A DNA stretch of 64,000 nucleotides. Origin: Xiphophorus maculatus. Taxonomy: Eukaryota > Chordata > Actinopteri > Cyprinodontiformes > Poeciliidae. Positions 12,562-38,561 of this stretch are shown in pieces. Position numbers and translations under genes: made by a program. Numbering within the stretch: the first letter of the stretch is position 1; every line of letters starts with the position of its first letter. The stretch is taken from contig NC_036455.1 of the NCBI RefSeq assembly GCF_002775205.1, positions 4,006,501 to 4,070,500 on the forward strand, in the 5' to 3' direction. The notes under the pieces were generated by a model. The model saw only the letters and a list, made by a program, of their open reading frames with translations. It searched no databases and was not told the origin of the DNA.

Positions 12562-12952
12562 ATGCCTTCTGACCTGGAGACAGCCATGGAGCTGCTTATC
12601 GTGGTGTTCCACCGTTACGCCTCTGCGGACGGCCGAGCAGGGACTCTCAGCCGGCGGGAGCTCAGGCAGCTGATGGAGAACGAGCTGGCTAACTTCCTTA
12701 AGGTGCGAGAAAGAGCTTAAAAGCAACTCTAGCGCTTCTGATGAAGTGCAAGATTTTTCACTTTTGATGTCTTTTTGTCCGTCCATGCAGTCTCAGAAGG
12801 ACCCTGGTGCCATCGATAAGATAATGAAGGACCTGGACGCCAATGGTGACGGCCAGGTGGATTTTGAGGAGTTTGTTGCTCTGGTGGTTGGACTGTCTGT
12901 TGCCTGTGAGCAGTGCTATAAGATGCACAAAGGACTGAAGTCGGCAAAATAG
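12562..12952 (+). CDS. S100 calcium-binding protein, S100A1-like (100 aa)
   Basis: S100 proteins are small dimeric EF-hand proteins that bind target peptides on calcium binding. Two coding exons, 12562-12702 and 12791-12952, join in phase 0 to give 100 residues, usual for the family. The exon break between the two EF-hands is typical. The N-terminal S100-type loop is residues 19-33 (YASADGRAGTLSRRE); the C-terminal canonical loop is intact, DANGDGQVDFEE, with Asp, Asn, Asp and Glu ligands in place. The helix ETAMELLIVVFH resembles S100A1. The C-terminus (CYKMHKGLKSAK) is basic. A poly(A) signal lies at 13013. The gene sits head-to-tail with a second S100 gene 5.7 kb downstream. The exact teleost orthologue (s100a1, s100s, s100t) was not resolved. 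Confidence 0.93.
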
Positions 12953-13012
12953 ACAGAAAGCAAAGTTAAGATTAATACATCAAGAATATTTTTTGTAAAC
13001 ATTGTTTTGTCA

Positions 13013-13018
13013 AATAAA
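13013..13018 (+). terminator. poly(A) signal of the first S100 gene
   Basis: AATAAA lies 61 bases after the stop codon. The short 3' UTR agrees with a compact S100 transcript. Confidence 0.7.
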
Positions 13019-14776
13019 CTCATTGGATGATTTTAAACTTCCAGACGTTGCTTGTTACAAATTTGTGTAATGTAATTATCACTTGAAAACTGTTTTCCGT
13101 TTGTTTTTACACCAATTTTTAAAGCACACATCAAAATGCTCACTTTTATGCAATCCTGGAGGGCAACTCTTTCATTTTACCTCTTTTTAGACTGAAGGGT
13201 CAGACTGACTGGTTTTAGTTGCTGGTTCTTGTCTAGGTCTCTTGGATGTCTTGGTGGTTCTCCAATTTTAAGTTCAAACTGAGTAATATTACTAGAGGAA
13301 GTTACTAAGTGAGAAAATATCTACATCCAAGGTGAATAGAGAGAAGTTATACTTATTGCATGGTTCTCCCCAAAAATAAACACATTTAGAGTAAAGTGTG
13401 ATGAGAACTTACATTTTTGTGACCAAATCCTACTAAAATTGATCAGACATCATCCTAACTTCTTGATGGCTTCTAAGGTTTATTTCTCACCGACTCGCTG
13501 GTCTGAGCTCGCCGGTCACCCAAGCTTTGGGGGATGGAGACGTCAAGAGGGTTTGATCACCCAATCAGACACAGACCAGCAGTAACTAGAGAAATGTATA
13601 ACATTAGAAGGCTAATAAAATAAATAAATCCTCATTGTTTTTCTGAACTACACTGGTTAGACAGTTACTCACCCAAGACTTAATCCCATTTATTTATATT
13701 AAGGCATTTCAATGTAAAAAAGATTCATTCACATACCGCCAGTATTTTGCAATTTCAAATACTTTCTAAATTTCTAACTTAGTCAAAGAAGACTATTCTT
13801 CTAAAAGACCAAAATGTAATCAATCTAATATGAACAATAACAATGAGGAAAGTCATAAATTTTTATATTTTGACTATTCCACCTACAGGAATCAAAGTTA
13901 TTTTGGACAAATGAATGGTGCAGATACACAGACCTTTTAAGTGGTCTGAGGCAAAACGGTTTTTGCAGTTGAAAGGTCAAACTGATGTGTACTGGATCTG
14001 TAAGAACTCCCTTAATTTTAAGGTCTTTGACTTGGATATAGATTGAACTCAAACCTTAACTTTCACGCCTTTTATCTCCTTATAAAACTAATTATGTGGA
14101 TCATTCTTTTGGCAAGCATGCCAATGAAACTAGATGTGATTATGTGACTCCCACTGCATTTTATGCCTCTCTAACACCGGAAAAAGAGGTGAACTTTGCT
14201 TCCTTGCTTCATAAAATCTTGCTTATTGCCGCCCAGAAGAATCTGCAGAATGTTCCAGGCTCAACACACCCTGTTGTGAAGTACAGCCACTCAGCTGATG
14301 TTGCAACTTTCAACATGATGATGCAAAGGATGGATAAGTTAAATGGGATAGAGGGTTGCTTTAGGCACAGTGTAGAAACGAAGAGATAGAGTCACAAGAT
14401 GCATTCTATTGAGTGTTTTCATTGTGACTCATATCTGGTGAAAGAGAGGAAAGGTCAGCTCGTCTTCTCCCCTCCCCTTCCCGAACCACAACTGAACAAT
14501 ACAATCAGCAAGGAACAGCTTCTTTTTTTCAGTATTTCATCAATGAAATCAATAATTTACCTAAATGAAATGACAAATTCTTGGTGTTTTGGGAGACTTT
14601 CTGGCAGTAGTAAAGATGGAATCTTTACTCCTTGCCTGAAAGATTAAACTCAGGGAGAAAATGCCCCATATCCTCGTGGGCAGGGCTCTCTGATTTATCA
14701 GTCTTCATTGCAACAGGGCAAACAGAGCAGTTGCTATGTTACCAGTTTCTGACTGTGTACGTCTGTAAGAGTGGGG

Positions 14777-14812
14777 GTGTGTGTGCGTGCATGTGTGTGT
14801 GTGTGTGTGTGT
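14777..14812 (+). repeat. (GT)n microsatellite
   Basis: A GT run with one GCGTGCA interruption. Confidence 0.9.
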
Positions 14813-15754
14813 ACAGAAGAACCACACCCATGTGACCCACAGCTGAGTTTAGATTCGGGATTTCCAGCTTGATTCACTTTTTTCACACCAAGCTCTGTTG
14901 CTGTGCAGGGTCTTTTTATACTCTCATCAAGTTCATACAAGTGCAGTGGTGCTATTAATGCAGCTCCACTACATTAATAGAATGCAGTGGTGCTGAGTCA
15001 GATGTATAGATATGAAGTAAAGACATAAAGTTTGTCTATATGATGAAATTTTCATATTAAAGGAAATGGATTCAATGAAAAATCATGGCCTTTGCTCCAG
15101 GCCCTTTAGAAAAAGATAAGCCTTCACACTCTCAGTTTTACTATTGCTGTAGGCACTCCTTGTCAGGGAGTGCACAGTGAGCTGCTGCAGAGTTAGCAAA
15201 CATTTAGACCTTCATACCATACCTGGCATAAGTACACAAGCAGGAACCCCCTCATTACTAAAACAACACTTCTTTGTCAGAACATGTTAACCCCTCCTAG
15301 ATCTGCTGTGAAGCTTTCATGGGACACTACGTCCAACTTCTGCTAGCTGGAAACGCTCTGTGAGTGTGTGAAGGCCATAAGAGTTTACAAAACAAAATTA
15401 AATGTCATTTTCAGATCTGATTCAGTCTTAATATAACGCAACCATTTAAGCAATTGTTCATGTCATTTTATGCTTCTGTATTGCGGGTTGCTTCTGTACT
15501 TCTGCTTTAAAACAAAGCAGAAGTAAAATAACTTTAAGTTTAGTGAAACATCAACAAAAGTTAACATTTGAGCCTAAATGGTTACCTGATCAGCAAACAG
15601 CTTTAAATAGGAAAAAATAATTAAATGCTTTAATGAATTTCAAGGGACCTCCATGGAAAATGAACTGTTCATATTTTAAAGAAATATTGACATCCTGAAG
15701 TCAGTTAACTTTGGCTTTTGTACGATAGACCTCAGGTTACAAGAACAGGTTTGA

Positions 15755-15771
15755 GCCACTAGATGGCAGAA
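15755..15771 (+). promoter_or_regulatory. CTCF-like motif, forward
   Basis: GCCACTAGATGGCAGAA is a close match to the CTCF core consensus. It lies between the two S100 genes, in the same orientation as the motif at 9884. Confidence 0.4.
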
Positions 15772-17482
15772 GAGCTTAGATACAGCTATATACCAGCAAT
15801 TAGCTCCTTACACAGTAACTTATTTAAAAGTTGCAAACATGTTAAGAGAGACATTAAATATGTTTATAGTACATTGTTCAGTTTCCATTGATGTTTCTTT
15901 CCAGCTCACTGGTAAAAAAAAAAAGTAAATAAATAAACAGAACAAAGAAGACAAAGTCTGACTATTTACAAATGAAGAAGACATACAGAGCAATTAATTT
16001 ATAATCTGTATTTATCTGCATTTTTAAAAAACAGAAGTGGTCACTAGAGCAACTCTAACTGAGAATGACAAAATAAAAACAGAGCATACACAAACATATT
16101 TATAGCATTCAAACTGAGACGCCTCAGTGTTGATTTGTTCACTTCTTTTTTGGGCTTTTTAGTTTTTGCTTTTGTGATGCGACTGCAAGTGACAAATTCA
16201 CTCATTTGTAAAGAAGAATGAAGCCGAATGGGATCTTAACAGACAGCTCACAGTGAGGCACTGTGTCCAGTGTTTTCAATTTAGAGTCACATGCCTCTAA
16301 AACAAGCACAAAAAACATCTGAAAACAGTCCTCTGCTTACACAGAACACCAAGAACGATCTGTTACACAGATCACAGTTAAAGAGTTATGTTACAGTACT
16401 TTGCATTAGTATTAATTCCTCCTGAATGTTGTCGAGATCTGGATAAGTTTAGAGAAAGACAATAAGAGTTTGGGAAATTGTAAGTTCAAACTTTATTCCC
16501 TGTTGCATTGCCTAGATGTCTGTTGCTTTGTTCCTCAAACATTTCATCCACAATATCCCTCACATATTTCTATCTATTCTATTGTTTTTGAGTGCTGCCT
16601 GACTTTCTTCTTTTGTTTGTTGTGTCCTTCCTTTCTCCCAACTTTATTTGCAAAGACACCTCATTTTTATTTTTGTGCACCAAGTCTGGAAAACGTTGGC
16701 TTATTCTTTTGTGCCAATATTGTTAAAGTTGAGTCATATTGGATGAAGGGAAGCTATGAAGATCCATTTTAAGACTTGGCACAGATTCTCACCTTGTCTG
16801 GTTTTTGTGCTTGGTTTTTTTTTTTTTTTTTTTTAATAAATCATGTAGTTGTGGCTCTTGTTGAAAATTCGGGCTTGTTGTCCCGCTGGAAAGTGAACGT
16901 CACCCCAATCTCAACTCTTCTGCAGCTCCTAACAGGTTTTTTCCAGTATTTCCCTGAGTTAGCTCTGTCATCATCCAAAGGCAGAGAGGGGAAAACCATT
17001 TTGGGTTTAGTAGCTCATCAAATTGTTTTGACAATGTTTTTCAGGAAAATTATTGCAAGTCCTAAAAGTTGTAGATTATCTTGCAAAAGGACCAAAGTTT
17101 GTCATGTTGAGACATTAGAGCGGCGGAATATCCATAGCAAAGTCTATAATGTTATAATTTATGCATGTAGAAACTTCAAGTGAGGGAAAATTATGATTTA
17201 AGCATAAAATTACATTTTGTAATAGTAATGTTTTTAGTGGAAGCCACAAATCCTGGATATGGATATTCCTAAATAAAAAAACAACAAATAGTGAACTCCA
17301 GTTGAAAGAGGGACATTTCATTAAATGATGTACCGGTATTTCTTCCTTCATTAACTTTAAAACACACTATACTATATAATCCAGTGGTGTTGAAAAAAAA
17401 GAATCTGAGAAACAAGAAAAGTAAAGGAGTGGCTGGAGTTAAGAGGAGTGTCATACAGGCAAGGATTCAGGGTGTGGTGATG

Positions 17483-17571
17483 TATAAAGCATCATTCAGA
17501 GCCGTTTCTGCATCCCTGAAGCTCACAAAACACTCACCGTCACAACCAAATCTTCTGCCATCTCAACCTGG
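17483..17571 (+). promoter_or_regulatory. TATA box and non-coding first exon of the second S100 gene
   Basis: TATAAA at 17483-17488 precedes a leader ending at a clear donor, ACCTG|GGTGAGT, with the GT at 17572-17573. The next acceptor (AAACTAG at 18627) is eight bases before the start codon, in the context CCGCCATCATG. The layout matches the first S100 gene. Confidence 0.65.
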
Positions 17572-18635
17572 GTGAGTAAAAAGCCTTAGGGCTCTTCTTT
17601 ATCTGGCCTTTATTTGATGTATTTACTTTAGATGTATTTCAAACAATATATCTGAAACTTAAAGTTTAGCAAACTAAAATATTTTTTGGTTTGTTTGTTA
17701 AATTTAACATCCTGAAACATCCCAGATTGCTACAGTTTGGGGGGTTTTTTGCTTTGTTTTTTTTTTTTTTTTTTGGTTTTTTTTAGAAATGGCAATGGTA
17801 CAGTTTAGTCTTTATGGTTTGTGTCAGATCTTACTTTTCCACCCAATTTTGAACAAAACTAAAAATTACATGCCATGAAAAAACTGAGCTCCTAAGTCTT
17901 GTTTATGCTCTACATAAGCTACATTTATTGTACTATACAGCCATTCAGCACAACATTTATTTTTTCTTTATTATTCATACACAGATTTACATTAAAAAAA
18001 ACAGGCAACAGGCAGAGAAAATGGAAACATCTGAACTGGTTTTGTGTCCTTTTCTTTCCCAATTCCCATCTGCTTACAAACTCTCTGATGGCAGAGTTTC
18101 CTCCGCTAACTATGCTCCAGGGAGGAGTCACAATGCAACCACAGCTGGGTCAGCAAAACCTTTATAGAGCTGATATGGTGCAACAATCACACAATAAAAA
18201 CATCATCAAGTATCAATAATATTCAAGGTTCTTTATTTGTCAACATGTTCAGGGCAGGGAATCTGCAGAGATAGAGCTGTTACCATATCAACGACCCCAT
18301 GTCACTCTGTTGTGTTAGAGACCAGCATGACATAAGAGCGGAGGGGCCCAGGTGGAAACCCAAGGTGTATTTATATCCAGCTCTATGGAAAAGCAAAAAG
18401 GAAAAACACAGTCAGTGAAAAACATAATGATACCAAGCACCAGCTCAGCTCATGTGCATTTCATTTAATTATTTTACAGATTATATCGATGCTTGCCTAG
18501 TGTTCCCAAACTGTGGAGTGAGAGTAAAATAAGATTCCAACAAATGTATCACTGTTCAGTTACTCACACTCTCCACTATTTTTTTTTCTATTTTCTACAT
18601 TCTCTCTTTTCTTTTATCATAAACTAGCCGCCATC

Positions 18636-19881
18636 ATGTCTGACATCCAGAAGGCTATGGCCCTCCTCATCACCACCTTCACTAAATACGCCAGCAAAGA
18701 GGGTGACAAGCACACCCTGAATAAGGAGGAGCTGAAGGAGCTTCTGCAGAATGAATTTGGAGACTTGCTGTGTGTAAGTGACCCCAGAGCTATTCGTCCA
18801 TGATCTACTGTTACACTGCCTTGTAAAAATGTCCATATCCTTTGAAATTTTCCAGATTTCTTCACGTTACCATCACATACTTCAGTGTATTGTACTTATT
18901 ATGGAGTAGAAGATAAAAGATACATGGTTTTCACATTTTTTTATAAATAAAATAAGAAGGTGTGCTGTGCTCCTTCAGTGACAGACTGCTGCATCCCAGA
19001 TACACATAGCAGCAGCATCACATCTCCTTCCTCCCAGCAGCTGTTAGAGTTTGTAAAAATCACTGCTCCAAACAAACTCAATGAAAGTTTACATCCCCAT
19101 TAAGATAAATCTTTATTGTCATTGTCACAAGGACAACGAAATTCAAAGGGTGCCATCAGTCGGTGATAGTAGTAGATATTCTGTTGTTTTTTATGCACAT
19201 TATATGCAAATAAAGGGATGACTTCATCTTCCTACAGGAGAAAGATCCTAAACATACAGCCAGAGCTACAATGTCATGGCTTAGATCAAAGCAAATTGAC
19301 ATTCATAATTATGTGAAATTTGAAAATGTTTTTTATAGAGGCTTTTTGTTCAAAATCCTGGAGCTCAAACCAATCATAATGAATGACAAAATAAATGTTA
19401 AAATTTTTGATGCATCATATAAAAATGATATATGTATTCCAGTCGATGCCTAACTAAACCTAAAGTACAGGAACAAATTTCAATCTCAAAATGTCCAAAA
19501 TATTTGAGGTTGTAGATGTGGCAACAACTATTGATTACGAAGGAGATGAATGGACATACATGGCCTAATTTTCCAATTTTAATTTAATCAAGTGTTATTT
19601 TCCTTCAACTTCACAGCAATGCAGTACTTTTTGACAGCGTATTGTAGAAAATACTGCTGCAAGGCAGTCTTTGTGTATGCGTGTACTGACAAACTGTAAG
19701 GTTTGAAATAGAGTGACACTTTACTTTTGGACCACAGAAAGCCAATGACCAGGCAGCAGTCGATCGCATCTTCAATGACCTGGACACAAACAAGAGCAAC
19801 AGCGTGGACTTCAGTGAGTTTGTCAACCTAATCAGCTGCCTCACACAGATGTGCCATGAGCACTTCATTGGGAAACAATAG
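18636..19881 (+). CDS. S100 calcium-binding protein, ictacalcin-like (93 aa)
   Basis: This is a second small dimeric EF-hand protein. Coding exons 18636-18773 and 19738-19881 join in phase 0 to give 93 residues. The N-terminal S100 loop is conserved ([17 protein letters not shown]). The second EF-hand loop reads [12 protein letters not shown]: position 5 is Ser instead of Asp and position 6 is Asn instead of Gly, so calcium binding there may be weaker, although the Glu at position 12 is kept. The start [12 protein letters not shown] and the tail [10 protein letters not shown] resemble fish ictacalcin, an epithelial S100 expressed in barbel and olfactory tissue; that name is a guess from memory of the family. 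A poly(A) signal lies at 19970. Its intron holds a decayed Tc1 copy. Confidence 0.92.
18812..19480 (+). mobile_element. decayed Tc1-like transposon in the intron of the second S100 gene
   Basis: The left end, TACACTGCCTTGTAAAAATG, matches the terminal repeat of common fish Tc1-like elements (TACAGTGCCTTG...). Near 19243 a transposase remnant can be read as [17 protein letters not shown]. The frame is otherwise broken. A LINE-tail-like segment (19104-19166) appears to be inserted within it. The right end is not clear. Confidence 0.7.
19104..19166 (+). repeat. LINE/SINE 3'-tail-like fragment
   Basis: The stretch with CTTTATTGTCATTGTCACAA and ACAACGAAATTCAAA is a sequence I recognise as widely repeated in teleost genomes. 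Family assignment would need a repeat library. Confidence 0.5.
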
Positions 19882-19969
19882 GAAGTCAAGCGCCCCCTTG
19901 AGGCTGACTGAAAGATCCGCCATTTGGAAAAAAAGACAACACTGAATTCACATGATTTTGTCATGTAAA

Positions 19970-19975
19970 AATAAA
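19970..19975 (+). terminator. poly(A) signal of the second S100 gene
   Basis: AATAAA lies 89 bases after the stop codon. Confidence 0.7.
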
Positions 19976-20059
19976 ATCTTTTTTCCTCTGAAATAGTCTA
20001 TCTGGTGATTTTGCACTTTACATCATGGATGTAAAGAGAACTGCAGCGGTATTTGTGCC

Positions 20060-20200
20060 ACTGTTTACCTGTGCAGAAAAACCTGAGGTTTTTCTGCACG
20101 CGCTGTGGGAGGAAGCTGCAGGCGTGCAAGGGGAGAACATGCATGCAGAAAGAACCCAGGCTCAGATTCAAAACCAGGCCTTTATGCATTTACAACAGTT
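20060..20200 (+). repeat. teleost LINE-type 3' fragment
   Basis: The string GTGGGAGGAAGCTGCAGGCG followed by GGGGAGAACATGCATGCAGA is a decayed form of the repeat also present at 22700-23035. It contributes chance open frames but no gene. Confidence 0.6.
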
Positions 20201-21273
20201 TAGAAACTGTTTTAGCTACTCAAAACAATCCTAATTATCTGGGATTGTTTAAAATGTCTGTTAAGAAAGCCTGCTTTAAATTGAGGATTTACTTTACTTT
20301 TTTTTTCTAATGTTGGTTTAAAAGAAAGAAAATCATTATTTACATTATAAATGCAGGTCTACAGTTGCTTATTAGAGGCTACATCTCCAGTAAGAAGCTT
20401 CACAGTTTAAATATGTGTTTCTCCAGTGGATGAAACACAAGTTAAGTAATAAAGTAGATTACTTAACCTGAATGTTCTTACTTGCCTTTAAGAAGGAATT
20501 TTAATGACTTTTTGTGCATGTGCTTGCTGTGATGAAACAGACATATTTACCTCATAAGGAAGATGATATGTCTTCCTGGTTGTACATTGTATTTAGCTTA
20601 GCACATTTAGTAGTTGAATTGATTTGAGTAGCTTTATATTTGTTCTTATATCCCAGTTTTAATGACAGTCATCTTATTTAAATTATTCTGAAATTAGTTT
20701 TCTTGAAATGTGTGTTAACTTGTATTTCCAGATAAATGGGTTAGCTTTAAATTAAAGAAACTAAAATTAGAATTTTACATTTTTTTAATGTTATATATTA
20801 TGTGTAAGTTCTTTCCATTTGCCTCTCACTGATACACTTGAATTTCCTTTCTTAAGAAATATATAGAGAATTTTTCTAGCATATTTTTTTGCCTGCCCTA
20901 TAGAAATATAGAGCTTTAGAGGTAATACAGGTAAATCAAGTAAAAGTTACAGTTTAAATTATTTATAAGTGCAATAACACGTTAATAAGTTGTTTTCACA
21001 TAAAATAATAATTCAATACTTACATTTTTTGTTTATTTATTTTTGAAAAAAATATTTTTTTTAATGACTCGTTTATCTTTGGGCACTTTTGGCCCTCCAT
21101 ATAGTGTGGCCTGTACATTATTATTTTGTGACGTTAGCTCAATGACTTGTGTGTAAGAATTGTTGCTTTGATTTAACATTAAAGGTGTTTTAAATGCAGC
21201 TTTATCGCACATTATCTCAAATCCTCCTGCTAGAACAGGAGAGAAGGACGCGACATACCGACGCTTCCGTTTG
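20201..21273. other. AT-rich spacer between the second S100 gene and snx27
   Basis: No exon, recognisable repeat or strong motif was seen. GC content rises sharply only near 21240, at the snx27 promoter. Confidence 0.5.
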
Positions 21274-21305
21274 GTCACGTGTTGTTGCTGTGACTCGTGA
21301 CGTCA
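21274..21305 (+). promoter_or_regulatory. snx27 proximal promoter: E-box and CRE
   Basis: GTCACGTG at 21274-21281 contains the CACGTG E-box bound by USF and MiT/TFE factors and overlaps most of the CLEAR consensus (GTCACGTGAC). A perfect palindromic CRE, TGACGTCA, lies at 21298-21305. Both sit 150-180 bp upstream of the snx27 start codon in a GC-rich, TATA-less stretch. Motif identity is seen directly; function is inferred. Confidence 0.5.
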
Positions 21306-21453
21306 CCGAGGGGCGTGTCCTCGCCAACAGAGTCGGTCTGTTTGGAGCTAACGTAACTGAAGGGACAGAGCTCAAGTGTTGTTTTGAATTTTGCTGGAAA
21401 TCACCGACTGCAAAAAGAGGGGAGGGGGATTTAAGAGCCCGCAAAAGAAGAAG

Positions 21454-34722
<13,269 letters not shown>

Positions 34723-34863
34723 AAAAAAAAAGAAGAAAAGGGTATTCTTCACTCAAACTAGAACTGATCCACTCGCATCATCACAGCCACCTACAGAGAG
34801 CAACCATTGACAAACAGAAGAAGTGAGAGTCTGAGGCGGAGGGGAAAAAAAAGTCACTCCCAA

Positions 34864-34869
34864 AATAAA
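34864..34869 (+). terminator. candidate poly(A) signal of snx27
   Basis: AATAAA lies 142 bases after the stop of the spliced form. Mammalian SNX27 has a long 3' UTR, so later sites are likely too. Confidence 0.4.
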
Positions 34870-37800
34870 TCCAAGGATGGGCAGAGTGAGAAGAGAAGCG
34901 AAGGAGAATCAGCATCAACCAGCTTTTGTGTCATTTACTAGATCTCCAACGTGTGTCTGTTGTTTTTCCTCCATGCATCTACCCTGTGATGTTTGGCTCA
35001 ACACTAGAAAAGTCTCACCACTGGACGGGTCGAGGTGTGTAAGCGGCGTACAGGTCGAACACTCTCGCAGCGGAGAGAGCGCCTCTGTGAAAGAGCTGGC
35101 TTCTGGGATGACTATTGGGTCCAGATGTTCTGCTGCTGGGTCTCGAATGGCAACCGAGCCGAGATGCAGGGAAAAAAGAAAAAAGAAGAGGAGAGGTACA
35201 GCAGACAATGGGTTCTACTTCTTAAAGTCAGTGATAAACACAAGTAAAATCCTGCTTTACACTTACACTGGTGCTGGACATTAACAGATTTTCTTTTTTT
35301 TTTTTCTGTTTTGGGGGTCCTGACATTGTCGGAGAATATGGCCAGCACAAATGTAACAATGAAAATGGATGTGTTCGTAATTATTTGTATGTTAACAATC
35401 ATGCCTCTGTTAAGAAAATATAGATTAATATAAGACCAAGTAAAATAGTTTTTTTTTTGTTTGTTTGTTTTGATCTGACATAATGAAACGCTAAGTGAAC
35501 TGCTGGCAGGAACCTCAAACTAATCTCCATCTTTCACCTCGTCCTCCAGCCTAATTCAGCAGAGAGTGACTTCTGTTGGCGCTCGGCCATTAATCTCAAC
35601 ATATGGATATTTATCCTCATTCCAAGTGATTTTTTTTTTTTTTGTATTTTAGTGGCAAACTGACAGAGCTGGGTGGTTGTGAAGAGGTGGTGTCGACATT
35701 CTCAGCTCCTGAACAAAATACATAGAGCCAAAGCTTTAATATTTTTGAAATGTCTCACTTTATGCAATGTCAGATTGTGAATATAAACGTGACGGGACGG
35801 GATTCACGAGGTCCTGTGTGCCGAGCTGCAGTTTGTTCAGCGGCCACCAGGGAGCAGCAGCAGCTAAGGTGGGGAGCTGGAATGGAAATCTTCTCAGTGC
35901 GATTCCCTCCGGGTCTGTAAGCCACCCGAAAGTATCAGTCTCCTGCAGTTTGTCCATTAAGCAAGTCAGGAGGAAAAGATGTGATGTGTGTGCGAAAGCA
36001 CACGTGCATGAAGGTGTGTGACTGCCATCCGCATTCAGAGTGATTCCTCCTCCTGCACATACATGGATACAGTATTTGATGTGTGCAAATGCACTTGATA
36101 AAATTTTACATTTGACAGAAACCTTTGTGACTTTCTGATGAATATGGTGGTTTGTTTATGTTTGTCTGTGTTGTCAGGAGACGGAGCACGTCAGCGTCTT
36201 GATTGTGGGGTTGTAGTTTTGTTTATCCCACCGAGGGTTAGAGGTTTGTCTCAATGAGGCATGGGCCGGTGAGCGGCGTCGGCGTTAAAGTTTCAGAGCG
36301 GCAAAAATTTCCCAAATCTACCAATAAATACCTTTTAGTGATTTAAAAGTTTTCTTCAACTGTATGCAGCAAAGGATCACACAGCTCTGCTTTTTCTTTA
36401 CTAATCTGCAAATACAAGGTGTAACTTAATGTAGGTGGTTTTAATTTATGCGCATACAACTTTAAAAGTAAAACATGTATGTTAGTGTTGACATTGACAT
36501 ACATTTAGTAGCAGTTGAATTAATTGTTGCTTTTCTGTTTTAAAATTAGGCTTTGACTTTTTTTCATTTAGCTTTTTGAATAAAGACTAAAGTAATAAAG
36601 AAGGTTAATGTTTAACAAAAGCAAATGAAACACAGCCAGATCCTGACAGTACATAAAGTTAAAAAAGGAGAATATAAAAGGTGACCAAAATATGTTTAAT
36701 AAACATATGTGCAATACAGAAGACAGACGGCACAAAAGTCCAGAAAATGTATAATTTCTCAGGGAAAAATTTAACTGAAAACTAAACATTTCAAAATTAA
36801 AAGGCAACAAAAGGTAAGCCATGGTAGTACCAGGATCAATTTCAAAACTATAAAATTGGGCAAAAATCTATGTTAGAAAATAAAATGGCTTAATAAAGTT
36901 AAACCCAAAATTGTTCCGGATTTGGTTTTAAGTTAAATCTTTTAATTTACCAACATGTTTCTTCTGACCAGCAACTATAAGAAGGGTTGGACTGAGCTAA
37001 AACCAATTAAACTTCTTTGCTTTCTTTGTTGAAATTGATCCTCTCTTTATGTTTTATCATCTTCTGATGGATGCTTGCACCATTTCCTATCGGAAACAAA
37101 CTTTTTAGTTGGATGAAAATCAATTTTGAATCTTGAATTTTGAGCTCAACACAATTGAATTTTTTTTTTTGTTTACATTTTTGTGTAAACACCATAAAAC
37201 GGTCTTTTTTTTTTATGTTAGCAGAGATTACCATACAGTGAGAATCTCAGACCGGCCCATGCCTGTTCTCAACCAATCATTTCTGAGTCATTCCTTCGCT
37301 TTGCTCACAATTTGCCAGCAACCAGAAACTTGAAATCAATCATTTTTGTTCACGGTGGTCTTTCTTTCTCTTACGTTTAAGTGTAAAGTGTTCCTCTGCT
37401 GTCATAATGAGCTTTCCGTAGGCATTGTGCCGTCTGAGTGCGTCCTCTGTGTTTGTCGTTGACATTGCTGATAAGCCCGGAGGCTCTGATTGGACGAGTC
37501 TGATGAGCTGTTGGTGTGAGAGCCACAGATTGAAGACGGAGGGGTTTAAACTGAAGATGGCAAAGATGTTGGACAGATTTAGACTAATGGGGTTTTTCCT
37601 CCTGTTTGACTAACATTGCTTAAACCCCCCACACATACACACACACGCGCGCTCACAGAAAATAAAAAACATATCCCCGCCTTTCTGCTACCGGAGCAAC
37701 ATTGTTAAGTGAAGCATCGAATATGTCATGTAATAGTTGCCTTTAGGTTAAAAACAGCTAACATGTTGGTGTAGCTCGTTGTGTTAAACACATCATGGGT

Positions 37801-38471
37801 CGTTTGATTGAGAAGCTGCAGATGTGCAGATTGCTGGACCACCAGAGTAATAGCCAATTTGGATCTGGATGATTTAAGAACTGCAGCTGCTCAGCCTGTG
37901 ATGATGATATTTATTTTTCTCCTCCTCTGCGCGATGAAGAGAAGAGACAGTCTGAGGTTTGTGATTGTGCGCGCTGCCTTGTTTGTCCTCTGCTCCCTCA
38001 CTCTCTCCGGGTTTAGTCTCCCGTCATCGCAGGGGGATGCGGTTGCCGTGGCAGCAACACGTTGGCTCAACACGCTCAGTGCAGCTTCTGTTCCTTTTAT
38101 TCCCGCCAGCCAACCGACTCGCTCCTCCTGATAATGTATTCGGAGCTGTATTTGAGGTTGTGTGTGTGTGTGTGTCTTTTATTTTATTTTCTCCCCCCAC
38201 TGTTTGATGTTTGTTCTCTGTCCCTGTGGCTCGTGCTGCTGTGAATAGATTTATAGAAAGCTGCTTTTTGTTGCTTTGCAAAAAATATATATATTTGTGG
38301 TTTGTTTTGTCTCGTCTGTATTAGATATCATTTTACGGATCGATCATTGACAGGTGTGTGTTGATGGCGTCAGTTGTCAGATGTCGAACTCGTGAAACTA
38401 AATGTCATAATGAAAATGAAAGCAAAGACGCGTCCGGAATGTAAAGAAGCGCGTTTTGTAGAGACGACCTG

Positions 38472-38561
<90 letters not shown>

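Larger units (their letters stand above)
13019..17482. other. intergenic region between the two S100 genes
   Basis: This stretch is AT-rich and has no recognisable exon. It contains a GT microsatellite and a CTCF-like motif at 15755. Longer open frames here (for example 14096-14389 and 16776-17183) have no recognised domain, lack splice or promoter context, and are treated as chance. Confidence 0.6.

Noticed and set aside
14096-14389. 97-codon open frame between the S100 genes
   Set aside because: No recognised domain, no promoter or splice context, and composition like the surrounding AT-rich DNA.
16776-17183. 135-codon open frame starting MAQILTLSGFC
   Set aside because: It runs through a poly(T) tract encoding a Phe run and resembles no family I know.
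37808-38131. 107-codon open frame with a hydrophobic stretch (MMIFIFLLLCAM)
   Set aside because: The hydrophobic part could pass for a membrane segment, but no homologous family, splice sites or 5' context support a gene.
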